This document shows, one piece after another, positions 13,753-20,597 of a stretch of 20,597 nucleotides of DNA. The DNA lies in contig USCC01000034.1 in the NCBI GenBank assembly GCA_900553035.1, positions 1 to 20,597 of the forward strand, read 5' to 3'. The DNA is from an uncultured Rhodospirillaceae bacterium. GTDB taxonomy: Bacteria; Pseudomonadota; Alphaproteobacteria; CAAGCB01; CAG-977. A model generated the notes under the pieces. That model did no database searches. It saw only the letters and a list, made by a program, of their open reading frames with translations, and had not been told where the DNA came from. The translations under genes were made by a program, and so were the position numbers. Position 1 is the first letter of the stretch; the number at the start of each line of letters is the position of its first letter.

Positions 13753-14010
13753 CTCTTTCGGACAATGCCCCGGAAGACCCGTTTCCTCCCTCTTTCTATT
13801 GCTGAGCAAAGCGGGAGAGAAGGGCACACGAAAGAGAAGGAAATCCCCTTTGTCGGGGCCGCGGCCAGGCTATGCGCACCGTCTTTCGGACACAGCGTCG
13901 GGAGACCTGCCAGAAGCACGTTGCCGTTTTATTGCTGAGCAAAGCGACAGAGAAGGTCGCACGAAAGAAGAGAAGGAAAACCCCTTTGTCGGGGGCCGCG
14001 AGAGAACAAG
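13753..14010. repeat. imperfect tandem repeat, two units of about 130 bp
   Basis: The blocks CTTTCGGACA (13755 and 13883), ATTGCTGAGCAAAGCG (13798 and 13931), CACGAAAG, GAAGGAAA and CCCCTTTGTCGGGG recur in the same order with a spacing of 128-133 bases. Each unit contains a CCCC/GGGG hairpin with a six-base loop and the palindrome TTGCTGAGCAA. The array fills most of the 340-base gap between two convergent genes, and its end lies within four bases of the stop codon at 14014. No gene is visible in the gap. The core CCGTTTT-TTGCT...CAAAG...ACAGAGA is shared with the 140-bp array at 623-1110, suggesting one repeat family. Confidence 0.8.
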
Positions 14011-14013
14011 GCG

Positions 14014-14727
14014 TCAGCCGGAGCGTGTCCGTGAGGCTTCCCGGACCAGAGCCTGGAAAATCGCATTTGCATCCTCGTCGTTGTCAACCAGCATTTCGGG
14101 ATGAAAGCCGACGCCGAAGTAAAAACGTTTGTCTTTTCGTTCAATCACCTCGACAAGTCCGTCGTCTGTCGTTGCCGCAATGTCACATCCGACGATGCGC
14201 TCGGGCGTATTGACGTGGATGCTGTTGACCGTCATTCGTTCTTTTTGAACAATCCGGTAAAAAACTGAATTTTTATCGACATTCAGAGCGTGTGCGTATG
14301 GTTGTGTCGGATAAAAATGGCCGCCGGGAATCTTTTTCAGGCTACCGCCGTTCGCCAGTACGGTAATGTTCAGTCCCGAACAGATGCCCAGAAAGGGGAT
14401 ATCGTTTTCCAAAGCGTACCGGGCAACGTATTTTTCATAGGAATATGCCGTGACACCGCCTTCAAGAACCAGACCGTCGCACATTTCCAGAACCTGATCC
14501 AGACGTTCAAGATCATCGCTGTTCAGCTCAATATCGTCCATCGTTGCGTAGGTGGTGAAAACATCCTGCCGTTTCGGCGGCAGGATGCCGATCGTCGCCG
14601 CACCGTTTTTTATCAGCGCATGGTTGATGTCGTTTGAAACATCAACAATCGTCCATCCCCTGAAATCGTTTTCAATCAGAGACTTGTCCATTATTTTGCC
14701 GACAATGCCGATCAGGGGTCGTTTCAT
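14014..14727 (-). CDS. class I glutamine amidotransferase-like hydrolase (peptidase C26, PuuD-like)
   Basis: The product has 237 residues, close to the 240-260 of the family. It has LVLEGG (86-91), the nucleophile elbow FLGICSGLN with C116, IPGGHFYP, and the catalytic His-Glu pair FGVGFHPEML (H209, E211). This is the gamma-glutamyl-gamma-aminobutyrate hydrolase-like branch, which cleaves gamma-glutamyl amide bonds in cytosolic small molecules; the exact substrate is uncertain because polyamine genes are not visible here. GGAGG before ATG 14727 supports the start. A well-formed promoter inside a perfect inverted repeat lies directly upstream, so the gene is probably regulated as a single unit. 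The last residues (EASRTRSG) lie next to the repeat array. Confidence 0.92.
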   Translation of the reverse strand: MKRPLIGIVGKIMDKSLIENDFRGWTIVDVSNDINHALIKNGAATIGILPPKRQDVFTTYATMDDIELNSDDLERLDQVLEMCDGLVLEGGVTAYSYEKYVARYALENDIPFLGICSGLNITVLANGGSLKKIPGGHFYPTQPYAHALNVDKNSVFYRIVQKERMTVNSIHVNTPERIVGCDIAATTDDGLVEVIERKDKRFYFGVGFHPEMLVDNDEDANAIFQALVREASRTRSG

Positions 14728-14741
14728 GTCTTTCCTCCGTG

Positions 14742-14787
14742 AATTGACGCCTTGTTGATTCTACAGGGAAGAGAAAAGGCGTCAATT
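14742..14787. promoter_or_regulatory. 12-bp perfect inverted repeat, candidate operator
   Basis: AATTGACGCCTT (14742-14753) and AAGGCGTCAATT (14776-14787) are exact reverse complements separated by 22 bases. One arm contains the -35 hexamer of the amidotransferase promoter and the other covers the predicted start of transcription, the geometry expected of a repressor site. A 34-base centre-to-centre spacing equals about three helical turns, so two dimers or one looped complex could bind. An RNA hairpin role is less likely because only one arm is transcribed. Confidence 0.6.
14758..14785 (-). promoter_or_regulatory. promoter of the amidotransferase gene
   Basis: On the minus strand TTGACG (14780-14785), a 16-base spacer and TAGAAT (14758-14763) match the sigma-70 consensus at five positions in each hexamer. 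The predicted start near 14751 leaves a short leader with GGAGG before ATG 14727. Confidence 0.7.
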
Positions 14788-14889
14788 TAATTTTGAAGGC
14801 CTGCGGAGTTCGGGAAAAAAGAGGTGAAAATTTCCGTTTTGAATACGTTTCTTTTTGTCATAGAATTCAACGGAAAAGGAGAACGGTGT

Positions 14890-15387
14890 ATGAAAGATTT
14901 TCTGAAACTGATTTTTTTCGGCATTTCAAAAGGCCCCGGCGTTGAAATATATAACCCCGAAACCGATGAACGCATGGCGCTTCGGATCGGATTCAATATT
15001 CCTTTTTTTCTGTTTTCAGGACTTTACGGTATTCCTCTGTTCCTCAAAGGGATGTGGAAATGGGGGCTCCTGCTTCTGGGCTTGTCCGTCACAGGGGACT
15101 ATTTCCGTTTCCAGAAAATGCAGCAACTGGCCAATGTGACTTCTTTTCAGGATATGCTCGGCTTTAACCCGGACAACCCCGTCGAAAGCCTGGTGACGGT
15201 TTCCATTTTGATTCTGTCCGTCGTTCTGGGGATTAAAGGCAACGAATGGCGCGGGCGGGAAATGTTGTCCAAAGGATGGCGCTTTGTCGACCCGCAACAC
15301 ACAATGGCTCAAATGGCCGTCAGAAAATGGCGGCTGTCAAAACATTATTTGAAATCAAAACCGGCGAAACGTCCCGAAACGCTTTAA
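14890..15387 (+). CDS. DUF2628-like inner-membrane protein
   Basis: The product has 165 residues. An in-frame ATG exists at 14824, but 14890 is chosen because AAGGAG lies eight bases before it and because MKDFLKLIFFG then opens the protein. Residues 35-70 contain two closely spaced membrane segments (IPFFLFSGLYGIPLFL, WKWGLLLLGLSV) and about 100-115 a third (LVTVSILILSVVLGI). The segment GNEWRGREMLSKGWRFVDP after the last helix is the hallmark of DUF2628 proteins as I recall them (a Trp/Arg-rich 'GN.wR...L.rrGyr.v' stretch). Function is unknown for the family. The 3' end overlaps the convergent slt gene by four bases, leaving no room for a separate terminator. Confidence 0.82.
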   Translation: MKDFLKLIFFGISKGPGVEIYNPETDERMALRIGFNIPFFLFSGLYGIPLFLKGMWKWGLLLLGLSVTGDYFRFQKMQQLANVTSFQDMLGFNPDNPVESLVTVSILILSVVLGIKGNEWRGREMLSKGWRFVDPQHTMAQMAVRKWRLSKHYLKSKPAKRPETL

Positions 15388-17333
15388 TTTTGTGTCCACA
15401 TGTTGATCGCGGTTTCCGGATAGTTCAGATGCCGCCGGTAAATATGAAGATTTTCCAGGACGCGCAGAACATAATTCCGTGTTTCGCTGAAGGGAATCAT
15501 TTCAATCCAGTCAATGGGATCAATGTTGTCCTCGCCCGGCGTCCCAATGGCATTGATCCAGCGGCGGACGTTCGTCGGCCCGGCATTGTAAGCCGCAAGC
15601 GCCAGAATGTAAGAACCGTTGAAACGTTTGACCATTTCAGAAAAATAGGCGCTTCCGATTTCGACATTGAAATGGGGATTGGAGCTCAGCATCTGCGGAC
15701 TGAAGGGTTTTTTGCGCTTCCGGGCGACCTGTTTGGCCGTCGAAGGCATGATCTGCATCAGTCCGCGGGCGCCCGCCGGACTGACGACGTGGGAGGAAAA
15801 ATTGCTTTCCTGCCGGATGATGGACAGAACAACGGCCTGTTCCGCATCCGTGTCCGGCTTGATGTCCAGCACGGGATACCCCAGAGAAACAATGTAAATG
15901 CCGTTCTGACGGACGCGGCGTGCCAGATTGACCGCCAGATCAGGGCGCGACAGGTCGTTGGTCAGGACATACGCCAGAGCCGGGATTTCATCCGACCGGG
16001 TATACGTGCCGTACAGACGGAGGGCAAACAGACTGACCAGATCATACTGTTCTGCGGCCTGAAGCATTTGCATGATGGAGAAAAGCTCATTTTTGCGGAT
16101 CCTGGCAATTTGTTCGCGCTTTGGTTCGGCGTCCTGCGGCAGCTCGGGCAGAAGACTGAGCTTTCCGCCAGCCAGCTGTCCGTAAATCGTCGTACTTTTT
16201 TTGGCGGCTTTGGCGTACCATATTTCGGCGTCTTCTTTTTTACCCAGCTCTTCATAGGCGCGGCCCAGCCAGTATTCTCCCCGCGCCACGCTGACCGGCG
16301 AGCTGACGGCTTTGAGCATATTGGAAAAGTGCAGAACGGATTCTTCCAGATTCTTCAGAGAACGCAGAGCGATCCAGCCCGCCAGCCATTCCGCGTCGGC
16401 ATAATCGGATCCCGGGGACAGGCGGTGGTCTTTGGCCAGCCTGTAGGCCTCCGCAGCTTTTCCGTCGCTCAGCAATTGGCGCACGACCAGAGAACGCTCG
16501 GCCCACCATTTCGCCTTTTCAGTCTTTCCGGCGGCTTTATGGCGGAGGATTTTGGCGGCGTCATCAAATTTCTTGTTCCGGCGGAACCAGCGCATCTCAT
16601 CATAAAGAAGGCCGGAATCCGAACGCAGGGACACAGGCAGGTCTTTTACTTTCCGGCGTGCATTTTTTTCGTTGGCAATAAAGGCAATGCGCGCTTCGGC
16701 CAGCCGGCGGGTGTCTTCATCCACATGGGGCAGCATTTCTTCGGCCAGAGCGATTTTTCGGTTCCATAAAAGCTTTTCCAGGCGCGCGGCATAATCCCGT
16801 TCATCCAGAAGGACGGACAGCTTTTCCTGCACGACCGCCAGCTCTTCGTCCGTCAGGTCGCTTTTGGTCCACAGGCTGTGGAGAAGAGGAACGGCTTTTT
16901 CCCATTCTTTCCGTGCCATCAGAATGTCGGCATATGTCAGGACGGCCTCGGGTGAAACGGGGGGATGCACTTTGAACCATTTTTCCAGCGCCGCCTTGTC
17001 GCCTTCACGCAGAAGGGCTTTTTCCGCATTGCGCCGGACGAGATACATCCGCGGCCAGTTTTTATTCTTCTTTAAAAAGGAATCCAGCTCCTTGAAGGAC
17101 GCTTCGCTTTTGGGATCGGTCAGACGCATCCATTCAACCAGGCGGATCAGCTTCGGATCGCGTGCGCGTCCGGCCAGCGTCAGAGCCTCGGCATAATTCT
17201 GGGCGGCGGCGGCTCGGATCGCCTTTGTGTGAAGGCCGTTTGACGGCGCTCCGCCCGCGGGAGGCGCATAAGCACGAACATCTCCCGCCGTCAGAAAAAA
17301 GAGACAGATCAGACCGAACAGAGTCTTTTTCAC
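15384..17333 (-). CDS. slt: soluble lytic murein transglycosylase
   Basis: The product has 649 residues. An N-terminal signal peptide (MKKTLFGLICLFFLTAGDVRA, cleavage probably near residue 21) sends it to the periplasm. Residues about 35-480 form an all-helical superhelix typical of Slt70. The C-terminal SLT domain has the catalytic Glu in IIRQESNF (E509), GLMQIMPSTA (524-533) and AAYNAGP (580-586), and ends in a Tyr/Arg-rich helix. Such enzymes cut the MurNAc-GlcNAc bond of peptidoglycan and form 1,6-anhydro ends. It diverges from dapA, with about 100 bases between them; its 3' end overlaps the DUF2628-like gene. No residue expected at the active site is missing. Confidence 0.95.
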   Translation of the reverse strand: MKKTLFGLICLFFLTAGDVRAYAPPAGGAPSNGLHTKAIRAAAAQNYAEALTLAGRARDPKLIRLVEWMRLTDPKSEASFKELDSFLKKNKNWPRMYLVRRNAEKALLREGDKAALEKWFKVHPPVSPEAVLTYADILMARKEWEKAVPLLHSLWTKSDLTDEELAVVQEKLSVLLDERDYAARLEKLLWNRKIALAEEMLPHVDEDTRRLAEARIAFIANEKNARRKVKDLPVSLRSDSGLLYDEMRWFRRNKKFDDAAKILRHKAAGKTEKAKWWAERSLVVRQLLSDGKAAEAYRLAKDHRLSPGSDYADAEWLAGWIALRSLKNLEESVLHFSNMLKAVSSPVSVARGEYWLGRAYEELGKKEDAEIWYAKAAKKSTTIYGQLAGGKLSLLPELPQDAEPKREQIARIRKNELFSIMQMLQAAEQYDLVSLFALRLYGTYTRSDEIPALAYVLTNDLSRPDLAVNLARRVRQNGIYIVSLGYPVLDIKPDTDAEQAVVLSIIRQESNFSSHVVSPAGARGLMQIMPSTAKQVARKRKKPFSPQMLSSNPHFNVEIGSAYFSEMVKRFNGSYILALAAYNAGPTNVRRWINAIGTPGEDNIDPIDWIEMIPFSETRNYVLRVLENLHIYRRHLNYPETAINMWTQN

Positions 17334-17377
17334 AGATACCTTACTCCCGCCCCGAAATCGAAGATAATTTATAATTC

Positions 17378-17406
17378 TTGTAGCAATTTTCTAAGATATG
17401 GTTAAT
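17378..17406 (+). promoter_or_regulatory. candidate dapA-smpB promoter
   Basis: TTGTAG (17378-17383), a 17-base spacer and GTTAAT (17401-17406) form an acceptable sigma-70 promoter, leaving a leader of about 20 bases containing AAGGAGG before the dapA ATG. The same 100-base gap must hold the slt promoter on the other strand; AT-rich TATAAA-like sequence is present but not decisive. Confidence 0.45.
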
Positions 17407-17433
17407 TTAGGATGATAACTGCAAGGAGGCACC

Positions 17434-18312
17434 ATGTTCAAAGGTTCTTTTACGGCCCTTGTCACCCCGTTCCGGAATGGTATCATTGACGAAGAGGCTT
17501 TTCAACGTTTTATCGGATGGCAGATCGATGAAGGAACGGAAGGCCTTGTTCCGTGCGGAACAACGGGCGAAAGCGCAACAATGACGCCGGATGAACAGAC
17601 GCGCGTCATCGAGTTGTGCGTCAAAACGGTCAGAGGCCGCGTTCCCGTTATTGCCGGAACCGGAACAAATGATACCGCCAAAACGATCCATCTGACACAG
17701 ACGGCTCAAAAGCTGGGCGCCGATGCCGCTCTTCTGGTGACTCCGTACTACAATAAACCGTCTCAGGAAGGCCTGTTTCAGCATTATAAGGCGGTTCATG
17801 ACGCGACCCGGATTCCCCTTGTTCTTTATAACGTTCCGGGGCGCACGGGGGTCAATCTGACGCCGGAAACGGTTGGGCGCCTGGCGGAATTGCCTCGTAT
17901 CGCCGGCATCAAGGACGCAACGCCGGATATTGTGCGCCCGCTGAAACTGCGCCAGGCGGCCGGCCCTGATTTTGCCCTTCTGTCCGGTGAGGACGCTTCC
18001 GTGGTGGCGTTTTTGGCTCACGGTGGCGACGGCTGTATTTCCGTTACCGCCAACATCGCGCCCAGAGCCTGCGCATCGCTTCACAGAGCTTGGGCTCGCA
18101 AAGACTGGGCGGAAGTCTGCCGTCTGCGCGATTTCCTTCTGCCGCTTCACGAGGCGATGTTCATCGAAACCAATCCGTGTCCCGTGAAATTCGCCGCCTC
18201 TATGCTGGGATTCGGAGACGGATCCCTGCGTCTGCCGTTGTGGCAAATTTCGGACGCTTCCCGTGAAATCGTGCGCCGGGCCATGGAATCCGCCGGCATC
18301 CGGGAGGCCTAG
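17434..18312 (+). CDS. dapA: 4-hydroxy-tetrahydrodipicolinate synthase
   Basis: The product has 292 residues, the normal length. It joins pyruvate and aspartate semialdehyde in the first committed step towards diaminopimelate and lysine. All key residues are visible: the GTTGES motif with T43/T44, Y132 and R137 in LYNVPGRTG, and the Schiff-base lysine K160 in AGIKDA. AAGGAGG before ATG 17434 supports the start. The next gene, smpB, starts one base after the stop codon, so they are cotranscribed; slt diverges upstream. DapA supplies a peptidoglycan precursor and Slt recycles peptidoglycan, though the link may be only positional. Confidence 0.97.
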   Translation: MFKGSFTALVTPFRNGIIDEEAFQRFIGWQIDEGTEGLVPCGTTGESATMTPDEQTRVIELCVKTVRGRVPVIAGTGTNDTAKTIHLTQTAQKLGADAALLVTPYYNKPSQEGLFQHYKAVHDATRIPLVLYNVPGRTGVNLTPETVGRLAELPRIAGIKDATPDIVRPLKLRQAAGPDFALLSGEDASVVAFLAHGGDGCISVTANIAPRACASLHRAWARKDWAEVCRLRDFLLPLHEAMFIETNPCPVKFAASMLGFGDGSLRLPLWQISDASREIVRRAMESAGIREA

Positions 18313-18313
18313 G

Positions 18314-18793
18314 ATGGCAGAGCGCAGAAAGACGACGCTGATTACCGAAGGAACCGTCGCCAAAAATAAAAAAGCGAATTTCAATTACGCCATTGAGGAA
18401 ACGATTGAGGCGGGAATCATTCTGACCGGGGCAGAGGTCAAATCCCTGCGCATGGGACGTGCCAGCATCAACGAATCCTATGCGGGAGTACAGGAAGGAG
18501 AGCTTTATCTTCTGAATGCGTCGATTCTTGAATACGGCTCGATCGGTTATATGAAGCACGTTGCCTCACGCCCGCGGAAGCTTCTGTTGCACAGGCGGGA
18601 AGCACGCCGCCTGATCGGAGCCGTCGCGCGCAAGGGCTATACGCTTGTCCCGCTGTCTCTTTATTTCAACAGGCGCGGCATTGCCAAAGTGCTTCTCGGG
18701 CTGGGAACGGGCAAAAATACGGTCGATAAACGCCAGGACATCAAAAAAAGAGACTGGGAACGTGAGAAACACCGCCTGCTGAAAGGCGGCTGA
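18314..18793 (+). CDS. smpB: SsrA-binding protein SmpB
   Basis: The product has 159 residues, the normal length. It binds tmRNA and brings it to stalled ribosomes for trans-translation. Characteristic segments are NKKANFNYAIEETIEAGIILTGAEVKSLR near the N-terminus, RPRKLLLHRREARRL in the middle, and the C-terminal DKRQDIKKRDWEREK tail that enters the mRNA channel. A longer frame from 18263 exists, but the ATG at 18314 has GGAGG seven bases upstream and gives the conserved N-terminus. It follows dapA with one base between stop and start. The gene for tmRNA itself is not in the window. Confidence 0.97.
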   Translation: MAERRKTTLITEGTVAKNKKANFNYAIEETIEAGIILTGAEVKSLRMGRASINESYAGVQEGELYLLNASILEYGSIGYMKHVASRPRKLLLHRREARRLIGAVARKGYTLVPLSLYFNRRGIAKVLLGLGTGKNTVDKRQDIKKRDWEREKHRLLKGG

Positions 18794-18924
18794 TCTTCCT
18801 GCCCGGGCATTTTTTGTCGCGCTGTGCAAAAATAAATGCGTCGGACGTATCCTCATTATTGCATTTCGGTGTTTTTTATGCTTTCCTGAAGAACATAATT
18901 TTTGTTTTTTTAAGGAACGCTGAA

Positions 18925-19875
18925 ATGCAGGGATGGCAGGAGAAACTCAAGGACGCTTTGCTTTTGTCGGACGAAGACGTCGCGCTCGTTTTCAAAGGCG
19001 ATTTTAAAACGCTTCTGACACAGAACAAAGAAGGGGCTCTTCGTGTTCTGAGCACATACGGCATTTTCCTGGCGGCGCTGCTTATGTTCCTGATCCTGTT
19101 TTCTGTTTTTGGCGGGATGTGCAAGCTTGTTCTGATTCTTCTGGCGTTTGGTGTTCTGGGGGCGCTGGCTTTCATGCTGAAACGCGACGGCGTGATTCGA
19201 ATGACGCAGATTCCCGCGTTTTCCTATTTCCTTATGTTCATGCTTGCCGCCGTGACGCTGGCCATGTTCTCCGACATTTCCAAAATGGGGTCGGGCGGGT
19301 CGAAATTCCTGCTTCTGCTGGTTCTCGGCGGTCTGGGCGGCGGATTTTACTCCCTGCGCCCGAAAGCGTTGGAAAAAGGATGGTCGAATATCCAGATGGT
19401 TCTGGTTGCTTTGCTGATTTCTTCATTCATCCTGTCGTTTCAGGCCGCGTTCATCCAGATGAGCATTGACAGCACGCTGGAACACGTCCGTTACGCATCC
19501 GAAATGCAGCGGCAGAAACAGGCCGATGAAATCCGCCGGAATTCCATGTCCGCGCCACAGAAAGCGTGTACCAGCGATGAAGAATGCCGCCGCATGAATA
19601 CCAAAAAGAACGAATACTATGCGGAACACGAGGAAATCGCCATGGAAACATGTGAAAACGCCGTGGCCAAGGAAATTACCTCGCGTTTTGAATGGACTGT
19701 TTCGCCCAAGGAATATAAGTTTTCAAGCTATCAGGTTGATGTTCTGGAGGATCTGATCACACTGCGCGGCGACCGTGCAGAGCTGATTGAAGACGGCGGA
19801 AACCGCCGGCCGATTACGTACGTCTGCCGCTTCAATACGAAGACAAAAACGACAGATGTCGTTTTGAACAAATAA
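18925..19875 (+). CDS. five-TM membrane protein with Cys-containing C-terminal domain, function unknown
   Basis: The product has 316 residues. The start at 18925 (MQGWQEKLKDALL) is chosen over a longer frame from 18814 because AAGGA lies eight bases upstream. An amphipathic N-terminal segment of about 45 residues is followed by five predicted membrane helices (about 46-64, 66-84, 99-116, 126-143, 155-179). A charged helical stretch leads to a C-terminal domain of about 100 residues with four cysteines (C215, C221, C243, C301), including CTSDEEC, and the pattern FEWTVSPKEYKFSSYQVD. With five helices the two ends lie on opposite sides; if the N-terminus is cytoplasmic the Cys-containing domain is periplasmic and could hold two disulfides. 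I do not recognise a family. The 131-base gap after smpB shows no convincing promoter. Confidence 0.85.
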   Translation: MQGWQEKLKDALLLSDEDVALVFKGDFKTLLTQNKEGALRVLSTYGIFLAALLMFLILFSVFGGMCKLVLILLAFGVLGALAFMLKRDGVIRMTQIPAFSYFLMFMLAAVTLAMFSDISKMGSGGSKFLLLLVLGGLGGGFYSLRPKALEKGWSNIQMVLVALLISSFILSFQAAFIQMSIDSTLEHVRYASEMQRQKQADEIRRNSMSAPQKACTSDEECRRMNTKKNEYYAEHEEIAMETCENAVAKEITSRFEWTVSPKEYKFSSYQVDVLEDLITLRGDRAELIEDGGNRRPITYVCRFNTKTKTTDVVLNK

Positions 19876-19884
19876 TTTTTTTTC

Positions 19885-19913
19885 TTGCCACTTCCGGGAC
19901 TTGTGACTACACT
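19885..19913 (+). promoter_or_regulatory. promoter of the 114-residue gene
   Basis: TTGCCA (19885-19890), a 17-base spacer and TACACT (19908-19913) form a good sigma-70 promoter. The predicted start near 19920 rules out the TTG at 19885 as a translation start for the following frame and leaves a leader of about 58 bases. Confidence 0.6.
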
Positions 19914-19977
19914 TGTGTACGAAATTTTGCCGGAACGGGTAAGACAGATTCCCCTTGCGGAATTGATGGAGATGAAA

Positions 19978-20322
19978 ATGAATCAGGCGGCTGTTGAAAC
20001 AGAATCTTATTACGATATCCTTGAAAATTCGGACGGTGAATTGCTTTTTTGTCTGAAAGCCCGCGAAGGAAGCCCTGAACGTCCGCAGATTCTGTACAGC
20101 GGCGGGGATCATGCTCTGTTTTACCGTACAGCGGATCAGATGATTGTTCTGGACTATATTCATGTGGACGTGCGTCCGGCTTTGGGAAAGGTGACGTCTG
20201 TTCTGGTCGCAGAATTCAGCGATCCGACCGAAGAAAACCCGCAGAAGGGAATTGTCCGTGAATATACGGCGTCTGTCCGCCATGTCTCCAAACTGCCTCT
20301 GGTGACGGATTTTTTGAAATAG
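19978..20322 (+). CDS. small conserved-looking protein, function unknown
   Basis: The product has 114 residues. Three in-frame ATGs lie close together (19966, 19972, 19978); 19978 is preferred because GGAG lies six bases before it. The protein starts MNQAAVETESYYDILENSDG, is mixed alpha/beta and acidic, with strands such as QILYSGGDHALFYR and QMIVLDYIHVDV, and ends SKLPLVTDFLK. No signal peptide, membrane helix or known motif is visible, and I do not recognise the family. It has its own promoter and a strong terminator, so it is a single-gene unit. It occupies the place after smpB where some Alphaproteobacteria carry rpoZ, but it does not resemble RpoZ. Confidence 0.82.
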   Translation: MNQAAVETESYYDILENSDGELLFCLKAREGSPERPQILYSGGDHALFYRTADQMIVLDYIHVDVRPALGKVTSVLVAEFSDPTEENPQKGIVREYTASVRHVSKLPLVTDFLK

Positions 20323-20342
20323 GGAAACAACACGGTTCAACG

Positions 20343-20370
20343 AAGCCCGGAAAATTCCGGGCTTTTTTTT
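20343..20370 (+). terminator. intrinsic terminator of the 114-residue gene
   Basis: AAGCCCGGAA and TTCCGGGCTT form a perfect stem of up to 10 bp with a very short A-rich loop, followed by a T run to 20370. It begins 20 bases after the stop codon. Confidence 0.92.
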
Positions 20371-20597
20371 GTACGAAAATAAAGCCGCCTCCAAGGTAGG
20401 AGAAGGCCGGACTGTTTCGGTTTGCCGCGTCGCGGAAGCGCTTTGTCTTTTACCCTTTGAACGAGTCTTTTATCTGAAATTAAACTCAGCTTATTGGGAA
20501 AATGATAGACAGTTTTTTTGTGAATTTTAGAAAAGATGTGGGGTAACAATTTGAAAAATAAATAAAAAAAATTCGAAAAATTATACTTGACCGGGGG
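20371..20597. other. intergenic end of window, no gene seen
   Basis: No convincing coding frame is present. The last 80 bases are very AT-rich (A-runs between 20550 and 20580) and contain TATACT near 20582-20587, which could be the -10 of a promoter for a gene beyond the window; no well-spaced -35 is visible. A G-run ends the window. Confidence 0.4.

Noticed and set aside
18800..18815. TGCCCGGGCA plus T run after smpB as a terminator
   Set aside because: It is a palindrome without room for a loop; with a usable loop only about three base pairs remain.

Overview
The window reads as chromosomal DNA of an alphaproteobacterium. The reasons are a bL13-uS9 (rplM-rpsI) pair in which uS9 has the long N-terminal extension ending in YATGRRKDA, a dapA gene followed one base later by smpB with an slt-type lytic transglycosylase diverging upstream (an arrangement common in Alphaproteobacteria), and strong GGAGG-type ribosome binding sites. 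Base composition is moderate, near half GC by eye. A protein combining leucine-rich and ankyrin-like repeats hints at a host-associated lineage; that last point is inference.

Layout. 1-474: the 3' end of a GNAT acetyltransferase gene and a convergent small DUF3175-like gene. 475-1197: a gene-poor stretch holding a 140-bp tandem repeat array (about 3.5 copies), in which three units carry a ribosome-binding-site-like sequence plus ATG on the minus strand. 1198-10383, all minus strand: in order of transcription, a two-TM coiled-coil protein, a 970-residue protein with a HEVGH motif, an acidic/Gln-rich linker and a C-terminal VWA domain, a 927-residue MoxR/CobS-like AAA+ ATPase, a 116-residue acidic protein, a terminator, and then an LRR/ankyrin-like protein. 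10423-11358: a family 2 glycosyltransferase with two C-terminal membrane helices, also minus. 11528-12656: rplM-rpsI with promoter and two terminators. 12699-14727: an APH-like phosphotransferase and a class I glutamine amidotransferase (peptidase C26 type), convergent and separated by a second imperfect tandem repeat; the amidotransferase promoter lies inside a perfect 12-bp inverted repeat. 14890-18793: a DUF2628-like membrane protein, slt, dapA and smpB. 18925-20370: a five-TM protein and a 114-residue protein of unknown function with its own promoter and terminator.

The candidate for an undescribed system is the 2885-10383 cluster. AAA+ ATPases of the MoxR/CobS type normally act on a target together with a VWA partner. 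Here both partners are unusually large: the ATPase has a long insert between Walker A and Walker B and a roughly 500-residue C-terminal extension, and the VWA protein has a zinc-peptidase-like HExxH site. They are linked to a two-TM coiled-coil protein and a small acidic protein. No cobalamin or nitric-oxide-reductase genes are nearby, so this is unlikely to be an ordinary CobST or NorQD pair. A membrane-linked, ATP-driven remodelling or proteolysis machine is a reasonable hypothesis; its substrate cannot be read from the sequence. The two repeat loci share a core sequence and look like members of one dispersed family.
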